In this document: positions 37,252-45,829 of the stretch, one piece after another | Layout of the letters: each line of letters starts with the position of its first letter | Numbering within the stretch: the first letter of the stretch is position 1 | NCBI GenBank assembly: GCA_026390595.1 | Contig: JAPLFQ010000024.1 | Coordinates: 62,001-126,000, forward strand | DNA length: 64,000 nt | Reading direction: 5' to 3' | Source: Ignavibacteriales bacterium | GTDB taxonomy: Bacteria; Bacteroidota; Ignavibacteria; UBA10030 | The notes under the pieces: model-generated | Told to the model about the DNA's origin: nothing | What the model saw: the letters and a program-made list of their open reading frames with translations, nothing else | Database searches by the model: none | Made by a program: the position numbers and the translations under genes

Positions 37252-38106
37252 ATGAATCGAAACACAAACAAATCCTTGGTATATTTTTTTATTGTCCTCG
37301 TTCTCGCCGGATGCAGTTGGCGGGAGGAGAAAACTTCGTCGTATCCCAACGGCCAGATAAAAATCAGGTGGTACGAACGTATGATCGGACCGTACCGGAC
37401 GATCAAGGATGGAAAGTACGAGTCATTCTATCCGACGGGTGCCCGGCAGGCTGCCGGCGAATTCAAGAATGGCGACAGCGTTGGTGTGTGGGAGGAATGG
37501 TATCTCTACGGAGGAAAGCGGTTCGAGAAAACGTACGGTCCCCGGGGAAGAGTCACCGGAAGGAGCGTGGCGTGGATGCCAAACGGCGACACGCTCGAAG
37601 TACACACTTGCAATGAATCGGGAGAGCTGGAGGGAAGGCATGTCGTGTACTGGCCCGACACAGGCGAGATGCGGGAGGAGGGGGAATTCAGAGGGGGAAA
37701 GCGCCAGGGACTTTGGCAGGCGTGGTATCGCAACGGGCGAAGCAAATACGCGCGAGAGTACGAAGCGGGTCGGAGTGTCGGGACCTGGACAGAGTTCGGA
37801 CAGGATGGTCATGTCGCGTCTCTTCGCGAATACCAAAGAGATCTGCCACCAGAGCTGGCACGCGTGTGGAGATCAGCAGCGGTGGAAGGAGTGCCCATCG
37901 GTACCTCCAGGGATTTCCAGCGCCGCGAGCGCACGGTTGATACCATACCGGCACAAGAACGTGTCTATGGTGAGCTGAGACAGCGCGGTCAGGAATGGAT
38001 AGTTCCGTTCAAGTGGATTTCGCCTCGTTTTGAGGCCTTCTACAAACCACGCCTCGACACGCTCATAGTCTGGAAACCCGCTCCACCTCCGGAGTTGTTG
38101 CACTAA
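37252..38106 (+). CDS. MORN-repeat lipoprotein (YwqK-like)
   Basis: From ATG 37252 the 284-residue protein has a lipobox LAGC (Cys21). Residues about 30-190 hold YwqK/MORN-type repeats of the form SYPNGQIKIRWYE, FYPTGARQAAGEF, YWPDTGEMREEGEF and WYRNGRSKYAREY. The C-terminal 90 residues are unrelated. MORN-like repeats are thought to bind membranes or proteins; the function here is unknown. It is divergent from the esterase gene, with about 160 bases between the two starts. Confidence 0.85.
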   Translation: MNRNTNKSLVYFFIVLVLAGCSWREEKTSSYPNGQIKIRWYERMIGPYRTIKDGKYESFYPTGARQAAGEFKNGDSVGVWEEWYLYGGKRFEKTYGPRGRVTGRSVAWMPNGDTLEVHTCNESGELEGRHVVYWPDTGEMREEGEFRGGKRQGLWQAWYRNGRSKYAREYEAGRSVGTWTEFGQDGHVASLREYQRDLPPELARVWRSAAVEGVPIGTSRDFQRRERTVDTIPAQERVYGELRQRGQEWIVPFKWISPRFEAFYKPRLDTLIVWKPAPPPELLH

Positions 38107-38234
38107 CGTGTTGCCTTTCAGAGGCGACTAGCGTAGCTTTGGAGCGTGGTTGAGGTCAGCATTGCTGTTCGCGGCAGCCATGAATGTCTCACGGGGTCTG
38201 TACTATCAGAGTTCCAAAGCTGAGGAGGAGCCAG

Positions 38235-38600
38235 ATGGCGACGATCCTTATCATCGAAGACGACGAAGCACAACGCCTGGGTCTCCAGAAATCGCTCAGA
38301 AGTGCCGGCTACACTGTTGTTGCGGCGGCGGATGGCGCATCCGGAATCGAAATGGCGAAGGACCTTTCGCCCGACCTGATTATTTGCGATATCGATATGC
38401 CCGGACTCAACGGATTCCAGACACTCCAGGCACTGAAAGCCGATGATCAGACCAGGGACCTTCCGTTCGTTTTCCTGACCGGGAGCTCGGACGCAATGGC
38501 AGGGAGGCTTGGGAGAAAGCTCGGGGCCGAAGAGTTCATCGAGAAACCGTTTTCCTTCTCCAAGCTGCTCGCCGTTGTCACGACGAGGCTGAAGCACTGA
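38235..38600 (+). CDS. Single-domain response regulator
   Basis: The start at ATG 38235 is preceded by gaggaggag. The 121-residue receiver contains IIEDDE, the phospho-acceptor Asp in ICDIDMPGLNG, the switch Thr in FLTGSS and the Lys in EKPF. It has no output domain. The neighbouring hybrid kinase genes (30751 and 39603) are possible partners. Confidence 0.93.
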   Translation: MATILIIEDDEAQRLGLQKSLRSAGYTVVAAADGASGIEMAKDLSPDLIICDIDMPGLNGFQTLQALKADDQTRDLPFVFLTGSSDAMAGRLGRKLGAEEFIEKPFSFSKLLAVVTTRLKH

Positions 38601-38632
38601 AGACCCCTTGAGTTTTCTCCTCGAAGGGTCTC
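38601..38632 (+). terminator. Hairpin terminator after the receiver gene
   Basis: Imperfect stem agacccc-ttgag with ctcgaagggtct around ttttct, directly after the stop codon; the T tail is weak. Confidence 0.5.
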
Positions 38633-38695
38633 TGTTCCGGCAATCCTTGTTCAAAACAGAAAACCTAACCAGAACGTGCACAACGCGGAAGCAGC

Positions 38696-39556
38696 ATGCT
38701 CATCCTGAAAGCGATCCTTCTCGGCGTGGTTCAAGGCCTCACAGAATTCATCCCGATCTCAAGTTCCGCGCATCTTGTCATCATCCCGTGGATGTTCCGG
38801 TGGGATGACCCTGCACTCGAAAGCCTGACGTTCGATGTGGCCCTTCACCTTGGAACATTGGCGGCCTTGCTCGCATTCTTCGCAAAGGATTGGGCGCGGA
38901 TCATCCGGGCAGGGGTTTCGAGCATTGCAGAGAGAAGAATCGGTGAGGACATCGATCGGCGGCTTGCCTGGTTCCTCGTCATTGCGACAATACCAGGCGG
39001 ATTTGTCGGACTGCTGCTCGAAAAGAAGATTGAGCACTGGTTCCACCCAGCCGAGGGTCCCATCCAGAGCACCGCGATGATTGCCATGGCCGTGCTCATC
39101 GCATTGCTCGGTGCTTTTCTGTTTATTGCCGAGAAGCTGGCCGCCCACCGGCGGAGAATGAATCAGGTGACATTCAGGGACTCGATCATCATCGGGTTGG
39201 CTCAGGCGATGGCGATATTTCCGGGCGTGTCGCGTTCCGGAAGTACCATCACGGCGGGAATGGCCCTGGGGTTGGAGCGCGAGACCGCAGCCCGGTTCTC
39301 ATTTCTGCTGTCTGCCCCGATCATTGCGGGTGCGGGAATGAAGAGCCTCTACAAAATCTACCAGGGGATGCAGGACGGTTCGATTTCGGGTTCAGACTTT
39401 AATCTCTTCATCATCGGCTTTGCCGCGGCGGCTCTCAGCGGGTACGTCTGCATCAAATATCTTCTCCGCTTTCTCCAGAATCATCCGACGAACGTGTTTG
39501 TGTACTACAGGTGGGTGTTGGCGCTCGTGGTACTCATTGTTGCGTTGATGACGTGA
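38696..39556 (+). CDS. uppP: Undecaprenyl-diphosphatase
   Basis: The 286-residue polytopic protein has the two signature motifs of the BacA/UppP family: QGLTEFIPISSSAHL near the N-terminus (with the preceding GVV) and PGVSRSGSTITAGM near residue 176. About eight membrane segments fit the family. It hydrolyses C55 isoprenyl diphosphate to the monophosphate lipid carrier for peptidoglycan and surface glycan synthesis, and confers bacitracin resistance when overproduced. It is a stand-alone gene convergent with the large hybrid kinase. Confidence 0.97.
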   Translation: MLILKAILLGVVQGLTEFIPISSSAHLVIIPWMFRWDDPALESLTFDVALHLGTLAALLAFFAKDWARIIRAGVSSIAERRIGEDIDRRLAWFLVIATIPGGFVGLLLEKKIEHWFHPAEGPIQSTAMIAMAVLIALLGAFLFIAEKLAAHRRRMNQVTFRDSIIIGLAQAMAIFPGVSRSGSTITAGMALGLERETAARFSFLLSAPIIAGAGMKSLYKIYQGMQDGSISGSDFNLFIIGFAAAALSGYVCIKYLLRFLQNHPTNVFVYYRWVLALVVLIVALMT

Positions 39557-39602
39557 GTGGCAGGTCAGATGCTCCGACCGTCGTGCTGCTGCGAAGTGCT
39601 TG

Positions 39603-42600
39603 TCACGAACGGGCAAGTGCTTTCTGTATCCTCTTCAGCAGTGTCTCCGCTGTGAACGGCTTCTGTATCAGGGCTACGCCTTCTTCAAGAATTCCGCTGT
39701 GGCTGATGACTTCGTCGGAGTATCCGGACATGTAGACGACTTTGAGATCGGGGAACTCGCGCGCCAGCGTCGCGTACAGCTCACGGCCATTCATCACCGG
39801 CATGACGACGTCGGTCAGCATGAGATCGACGTGGATGCCGGATTCTCTGAAAAACTTCAGGCACTTGTCCACCGTCGCGAATTCCTGAACGTTGTAGCCG
39901 CTTTCATCCAGGATCGTGTGCGCGAACTGGCGAACGAGATCATCATCCTCCATGACGACGATTGTCGCCGTTCCCGTGAGCATTGTTTCTTGCGCGGGAA
40001 CGGTATCGCTCTTCGCAGGCAGAGATGCCTCAGCGGCCGGGAAATAGATCGTGAAGGATGTCCCAACCCCTACGGTGCTGTCCACCCAGATATGTCCGTT
40101 GTGCTGCTTGATGATTCCATAAACAGTCGCGAGGCCGAGCCCTGTTCCTTTGCTCTTGTCTTTCGTTGTGAAAAAAGGCTCGAAAATGTGATCAACCACT
40201 TCAGCGGGAATTCCCTTGCCTGAGTCGGTGACCACCAGCGCGGCGTAGTTACCTGGCTTCAGGGCTCCATACGCACCTGTTTCACCCGGCGACACCGAGG
40301 CGTTGGTAGTCTCGACGGTCACGACACCGCCATCGGCCATTGCGTCCTGAGCGTTCACCAGCAGGTTGATCAGGATTTGATCGATCTGGGATGCGTCTCC
40401 TCTCATATTGCAGAGATCATCGCTGAGTTCGTAGCGTATCTCCACGTCCTCCCTGATTGTCCTCTGGAGGATGGGGGAAAAATCGGCAATAATCCGGTTC
40501 AGATTCATGACTCTCGACTCCATGACCTGACGCCGGCTGAAGGAGAGGAGCTGTTTTGTCAGGAGCGCCGCTTTTTCCGCTGCCCGCCTGATTGTTGTGA
40601 TTCGCTTGAGCGGCACTTCCTTGGCCGCGAGTTCCTTCTGCAGCATTTCTGCGTAACCAAGTATCGGAATCAGCAGGTTGTTGAAGTCGTGGGCGATCCC
40701 CCCTGCGAGCTGTCCGACAGCCTCCATTTTCTGTACCTGACGCAGTTCCTCCTCCACGCGGCGATGTTCCCGCTCAGTCTTCTTTTGATCGGAAACGTCC
40801 GCGACCATCGCGAGCGAACCCTGGTATTCCCCGCCCTCATCGAGAATCGGCGTTGCGGATATCACAGTCGAGACTCTCGAACCATCCGGCCGGATAAACT
40901 CAAGCTCATACCTGGCTCCCAATCCATCCCGGTGACGTTTTCTCGTCTCGGCAAGAGCCGCCTTGCTCGATTCGTCAAGGAATACGAGAATGTCTGATCC
41001 GATCAGGCTCTCAACCGGGCAACCGAGGATTTCGGCCATCTTTGGATTTGCAAAGACCGTGACGTTGCCAGCATCTGTCATCCAGATGCCTTCCTGCGCG
41101 GTATCGACGATTTTCTGGTATTGCTCGCGGCTTCTGCGAAGGTCCTCCATCGCAGAGCTCAACTGCATCGTCCGCTCTTCAACCCGTTGTTCCAGGTTGC
41201 TCTGGATGATGCGCAGCTCCTCTTCTGTCCCCTTGCGAATTTCGATCTCTTCCTTCAATGCTCCTGTCTTTTCATACACGATCTTCTGGAGAAATTCCTG
41301 CCTCGCATGCAGCGTCGCCGTTCGCCACCGGTAGCCTGCGATGATGAGAGAAATGACAAGCAGCGAGGAAAGAAGCGTGAACAGTTTCGTCTCATAGAAA
41401 TACGGCAGGACGGTGAATGAGAGAGATGCCCCTTCGTGATTCCAGATACCCTCAGCATTGGCAGCGATGACCCTGAATCGATAGGTGCCGTGATCGATGT
41501 TTGCGAAGGAAATGCTCCGACGAAGGAAGGGGAGGTCGCGCCAGTCTTCGTCGATTCCATCCAATCGATAGCGCATTTTCACCTTCGGAATAGACTCAAA
41601 CGTCAATGCACTGAAGCCGATGTCAATGCTCTTTGTTCCAGCCGGTATCTCCACCGGTTCCGCATATGGTACCTCCCTTCCATCGACGACCAGGTGCTCG
41701 ATTCGAACAGGAGGCGCGTGGGAACTCGTCGGTACCAGTGTTGGCGCGACTACGACCAGGCCATTCATCGATGCATAGAGGATTGTGCCGTCGTCGCCGC
41801 GCGAGGATGAATGCATTCCGGCGCCGTTGAATTCTATGTCGTTGAGTCCGTCCAATGGTCCGTAGACCCGTGGGTCGATCCTCGTTTTCTTTCCGGCGAC
41901 CGCGTCCAGAAGCTCCTGTTTGCTGATTGACTGAAGCTCGTGCTCGGCGTTAATCCAGAGCTTTCCTTTCGCGTCTTCCATGATGCTCAGGATATTCGGT
42001 CCAAGTTCCATCGAGTACCGCTCGAAACTAATCACCGAGTCCCCTTGGATGAGATGAAGTCCGCTTCCGTACGATCCAAACCAAACCCTGCCGGTGTCAG
42101 CGTACATCGACCAGGCAGAAAACTTGCCGGCGGTACCTGCTCCCCTGAAGGCCCGCAGGGAATCCCCCCGAACTCTGAAAATGGATCCGGCGCAGACCCA
42201 GATATCCCCATTGGTATCCTCTTGAATCGAGTTCACCCGCCGATTTGCCTGCGCTGTGAATTCTGGGAATTGAGTGAATTTGGTTCCATCGTAACAAGTG
42301 AGCCCATTAGTTGTCCCGACCCACACGCGTTGTTGGTGATCCTCAAGAATCGCGCGGGGAGAACCGCCCGGATACCCGCTTTCGTGACTGAGGTCCTGGT
42401 ACGTGCGTCCCGACATGCGAACAAGCCCGCCAGGGTTTCCACCAAACCATGTGCTGCCATCCGACATCTCCCGTACGGCGGTGATCAATTCCGACGGCAT
42501 CCCGTCCCTTTTTTTCAGAATGGTCCGGACCGTTCCGTGCTGAAGGTTGACCGTTGGTCCGGCTTCCGTGCCCACCCAAATCGAACCGTCGCGTACGCGT

Positions 42601-43607
42601 GTGACAGACCAGACGTGATTGTCGGGAATCCCTTCTGCCTTGCCGATTGTCCATGTGAAGGACCTCCGTAAGCGCAACAGTCCTCCGCCTGTGGCTATCC
42701 AGATTTCCTTTTCCTGACCGGCGGCGATCTGGCGCGAGTTAAGAAACGCTCCCTGCAATCTCTCCAGGCCGCGAACCGGTGTCAAGAGACCGCGCTCCAG
42801 CCGCTCGACACCGTATCCGTACGATGTGAGGAGGAAGACGCCGGGTGATTCCTCATAAAACATGGTAACTCGACGTCTGTAATCATACTTTCTTGACTTC
42901 CATCGCAGGTTGTTCGGATTCACTGTGACCTTGTAGATCAACTCGTCTCCTCCGATCATCAAAGTCCCATCGGTCCCGATACCAATCCTTCCGATGCTCT
43001 TCGGCGATTCTCCAACGAGGATCGCCTTCTTCACGCCTTCATCTGTGACTATGTAGAGAGAACTGCTAGCCAGTAAGATTCTCCCCGGTCGATCCTGACA
43101 GATGTCGTTGACTACGCCCTGAAATGATTTGACCTTGGTGAGTGGCCCTCCGTCAGAGACGTAAAGTCCTTCGGTTGATCCAACCCAGAATCTACCTCTG
43201 TCGTCTAGAAACGTTTTGCGAATGAGGCTGTAACGCAATTCGGGGGGAACATCTTTGACGGAAAACACTCCGTCTTTGTACCAAACAAGTCCACCGAAGT
43301 CGACGCCGAACCAGATCCGTCCGTCCTTATCTTCACAGAGATTGCTGATGATATCTCCGCTCATCTCTGGCGTGTTCACCGAATTGAAGAAGCGAAACGT
43401 CGCGCCGTCGAACCGTGCAAGTCCTTTGACCGTGGCAACCCAGACGTAGCCGTCGCGTGTCTGGAGGACCGAACGTATGTCGTTGTTCGGCAGCCCGTTA
43501 TCTGTTCGCCAGCTCTCGTAGACGTAGGCTGGGCCGGAACTGTTCGCGTCCTGAGCGCGAAGGATGACCGCCAGAAGGGTTAATATGATGAGAATGGATT
43601 GTCGCAT
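39603..43607 (-). CDS. Reg_prop/Y_Y_Y hybrid histidine kinase with PAS and receiver
   Basis: From ATG 43607 the product has about 1334 residues. A signal peptide is followed by about 640 residues of Reg_prop blades (TRDGYVWVATVKGL, EDKDGRIWFG, DDRGRFWVGSTEG and others), a Y_Y_Y domain (about 665-730), one transmembrane helix (about 737-757), a coiled coil, a PAS domain (about 815-930), HisKA with GGIAHDFNNLL, HATPase (about 1050-1185) and a receiver (about 1215-1334). Related Bacteroidota hybrid sensors sense oligosaccharides in the periplasm, but those usually end in an AraC-type HTH. Here the HTH is absent, so it must signal through another protein. Confidence 0.94.
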   Translation of the reverse strand: MRQSILIILTLLAVILRAQDANSSGPAYVYESWRTDNGLPNNDIRSVLQTRDGYVWVATVKGLARFDGATFRFFNSVNTPEMSGDIISNLCEDKDGRIWFGVDFGGLVWYKDGVFSVKDVPPELRYSLIRKTFLDDRGRFWVGSTEGLYVSDGGPLTKVKSFQGVVNDICQDRPGRILLASSSLYIVTDEGVKKAILVGESPKSIGRIGIGTDGTLMIGGDELIYKVTVNPNNLRWKSRKYDYRRRVTMFYEESPGVFLLTSYGYGVERLERGLLTPVRGLERLQGAFLNSRQIAAGQEKEIWIATGGGLLRLRRSFTWTIGKAEGIPDNHVWSVTRVRDGSIWVGTEAGPTVNLQHGTVRTILKKRDGMPSELITAVREMSDGSTWFGGNPGGLVRMSGRTYQDLSHESGYPGGSPRAILEDHQQRVWVGTTNGLTCYDGTKFTQFPEFTAQANRRVNSIQEDTNGDIWVCAGSIFRVRGDSLRAFRGAGTAGKFSAWSMYADTGRVWFGSYGSGLHLIQGDSVISFERYSMELGPNILSIMEDAKGKLWINAEHELQSISKQELLDAVAGKKTRIDPRVYGPLDGLNDIEFNGAGMHSSSRGDDGTILYASMNGLVVVAPTLVPTSSHAPPVRIEHLVVDGREVPYAEPVEIPAGTKSIDIGFSALTFESIPKVKMRYRLDGIDEDWRDLPFLRRSISFANIDHGTYRFRVIAANAEGIWNHEGASLSFTVLPYFYETKLFTLLSSLLVISLIIAGYRWRTATLHARQEFLQKIVYEKTGALKEEIEIRKGTEEELRIIQSNLEQRVEERTMQLSSAMEDLRRSREQYQKIVDTAQEGIWMTDAGNVTVFANPKMAEILGCPVESLIGSDILVFLDESSKAALAETRKRHRDGLGARYELEFIRPDGSRVSTVISATPILDEGGEYQGSLAMVADVSDQKKTEREHRRVEEELRQVQKMEAVGQLAGGIAHDFNNLLIPILGYAEMLQKELAAKEVPLKRITTIRRAAEKAALLTKQLLSFSRRQVMESRVMNLNRIIADFSPILQRTIREDVEIRYELSDDLCNMRGDASQIDQILINLLVNAQDAMADGGVVTVETTNASVSPGETGAYGALKPGNYAALVVTDSGKGIPAEVVDHIFEPFFTTKDKSKGTGLGLATVYGIIKQHNGHIWVDSTVGVGTSFTIYFPAAEASLPAKSDTVPAQETMLTGTATIVVMEDDDLVRQFAHTILDESGYNVQEFATVDKCLKFFRESGIHVDLMLTDVVMPVMNGRELYATLAREFPDLKVVYMSGYSDEVISHSGILEEGVALIQKPFTAETLLKRIQKALARS

Positions 43608-43929
43608 TGTGAGACAAGCAGTAAATGAAAAAACAAATCTTTTGTCTGGCATGCAAGATCACTCGCGCGCAATTCCCGATCTGGGACGGATTGCAGATGA
43701 AACACGAAGGGGCAAACATATGAGGAGTGATTCTGTCAAGAGTGCGGATCCCATTGGCGGGGGATGCGCCTGCACGGGATGTATTCCTGCCCTGCCGCAA
43801 GCATGGTGGAATTGATTCTTCTCGTCAAGATTGACTTTCCTCCGCAGGTTCGCTATGTTCGCGGGTCCCGGATTGGAAGCAATCAATGGGTGCGCAGAGA
43901 AAACAGGCAGCGAAACTGAAGAAAAACCT

Positions 43930-44616
43930 ATGAACCTGAGCCCGCAACCGGTCCCGCTGGAAGACCCACCTGCAGAATCAAATATGCTGGCCGAGATCGG
44001 CGTGTTCGTCGGAACGCTTGCTCTCGCCTACTGGTCGGGCTGGTCAACGAAAGATCTGATCTGGAGCCTCTGGCTTTCCAGCCTGTGTCTCGGATACCTG
44101 GCCGTAGCTGTGAACGGAGTGCGTCGGGCTATGCGTCCCGGGCTCACAACTCTCGAACGTACGTTCTCAGTGATGGGCCTGATTGGAGCGCTTCTTGTCT
44201 TTTCGATACACTTCGGCCCATTCCATTATATCTACGCATCGATACTCGACCTTCTCATGCCGCTGATGGATCATCCGGGCAGGGTCTACATTGGAAAGCT
44301 CACATGGAGGGGAGGGGTCTGGTTCTCGTTCTGGGAAACTCTGGGTATCGCGATCGTACGCTATTGGCCGATTGCGGCGATGAACGCGTGGCGTGATCGA
44401 TCGATTTTTCTGTCAGACACCGCGGCAAATACCAACCTTGGTCCCTACAAGGCAATTCTCCGGCTTCATTTTCTTGTAATGGGCTTGGGAGCTTGCTACG
44501 GACTGGGTCTGGATTCATTCCCTGTCTATGCCCTTGTCTTCACCGTACTCTACTCGCCTGCAATCCTCTGGAAGAAGATCTTCAACAGACGCCCGCCGAC
44601 GAAGAAATCTGAATGA
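43930..44616 (+). CDS. Integral membrane protein, DUF6498-like
   Basis: A 228-residue protein from ATG 43930 (the frame extends to 43831). About six hydrophobic segments are present, with short polar loops and a Lys-rich tail. The pattern of paired helices around GGVWFSFWETLG resembles DUF6498-containing proteins, but this is a weak identification. The function is unknown. Confidence 0.7.
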   Translation: MNLSPQPVPLEDPPAESNMLAEIGVFVGTLALAYWSGWSTKDLIWSLWLSSLCLGYLAVAVNGVRRAMRPGLTTLERTFSVMGLIGALLVFSIHFGPFHYIYASILDLLMPLMDHPGRVYIGKLTWRGGVWFSFWETLGIAIVRYWPIAAMNAWRDRSIFLSDTAANTNLGPYKAILRLHFLVMGLGACYGLGLDSFPVYALVFTVLYSPAILWKKIFNRRPPTKKSE

Positions 44617-44642
44617 GTATTCCTGCCTGCGAGTGACCTGCT

Positions 44643-45785
44643 TTACTTCACCTCCGTCACCAGGGGCAGGTCGATCCACGCAAGACCGACATCCCGGTGC
44701 ATGTGACTGGCCGCTCCATCGGGTATCCCTTTGCCGGCGTAGCCATCGTAGAACAGGGCGAGTCGGTTCCCCGCTCTGACCACCGATGGAAGACCGATGA
44801 TCTCTTTTGACCAGGTGCAATTCGATCCGTCCAGGACCACTGCTTTGTCGTCCGGATTCCACTTCTCGGGGTCCTTCGTCCAGTAAACCCAGATAGCATC
44901 CGTGTATTCCAATCCGTTTTTCAATCCGACATGATTGGTGAAAAGGAACCACGTTCCTGTTTGTTCCTGGTAAAACAGGGATGTATTCTCGATCTGCTCG
45001 GTCTGCGGGAGAATCGGCTGAAGGTCAATCGACCAAGGTTTGTCGAGATCTCGTGTCCGGGCAATTCCGACAGTGCGCAGAATGGGGCTGTCCGTCGAAG
45101 CGCTGAAGAACATCAGGAATTCTTTCTTGCCCGGGATAACGTGTCCGGGACTGGCGGTGGCGGAGTAATAAGTCTCCGGTCTCGGACTGAACGGTGTGAT
45201 GTCGTAACGTTTTTTCCAGGGACCGTCAGGAGCGGAGCCTTCGGCTTTCATAGTGAGATACGGAAATGCCGGCACAAGGTCCGGCGGGGGAGAAGTGTGC
45301 GGCGTGCCCAGATAGAACATGTGCCACCTCTTCCCATTGAAGAATGTCACGCCATAAGAGGCTGAGGCTGCGTCGTTCCGGCCCGCGGCGCCGAAGTCCA
45401 AGGCGGGCCCCCGTGCTTTCCATTCCGTTGCATTGGAACTGGTGGCAAGGCAGGCGAGCCACCCTTGGGCTCCCGCTCCGTCGTAATGCATATAGTATGT
45501 CCCTTTATGCTGCCAGACCCAGATGTCGCGTGCACCCAGAGAATCGCAACCTCGGGGGCCGCGTCCGTGCTTGAAGACAATCCCTTGATCTTTCGCCGCG
45601 AGCAGATGGCGAGCAGAGGGGCGGCTGTCAGGATAGAGAATTGGCTGATTGATAATGCTGATGCTCGTTCCGGGCGTTCCCTTCGCAGCTGCTGGCTGAG
45701 CAGGGCATCGAACGACAATGAAGATGAGAACGAAACTGAGAGCACTTAACGAGCAGAGTGAATTCCTTCGGTGTGACGTTGTCAT
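44643..45785 (-). CDS. Secreted five-bladed beta-propeller glycosidase-like protein
   Basis: ATG 45785 gives a 380-residue protein with a signal peptide (about 1-31). The core carries repeating blades with motifs of the GH43/GH32/GH117-like superfamily: ARDIWVWQHKGTYYMHYDG, KRWHMFYLG, EFLMFFSAST and NRLALFYDGYAG. Acidic residues that could be catalytic (ARD and later D/E) are present but not assigned. It is likely a glycoside hydrolase or a binding protein of that superfamily. The U32 gene follows upstream on the same strand. Confidence 0.8.
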   Translation of the reverse strand: MTTSHRRNSLCSLSALSFVLIFIVVRCPAQPAAAKGTPGTSISIINQPILYPDSRPSARHLLAAKDQGIVFKHGRGPRGCDSLGARDIWVWQHKGTYYMHYDGAGAQGWLACLATSSNATEWKARGPALDFGAAGRNDAASASYGVTFFNGKRWHMFYLGTPHTSPPPDLVPAFPYLTMKAEGSAPDGPWKKRYDITPFSPRPETYYSATASPGHVIPGKKEFLMFFSASTDSPILRTVGIARTRDLDKPWSIDLQPILPQTEQIENTSLFYQEQTGTWFLFTNHVGLKNGLEYTDAIWVYWTKDPEKWNPDDKAVVLDGSNCTWSKEIIGLPSVVRAGNRLALFYDGYAGKGIPDGAASHMHRDVGLAWIDLPLVTEVK

Positions 45786-45829
45786 TTTGCACCTTCCGGG
45801 AAGTCCCACGGTGGCGGGAGGTCGGCAAT

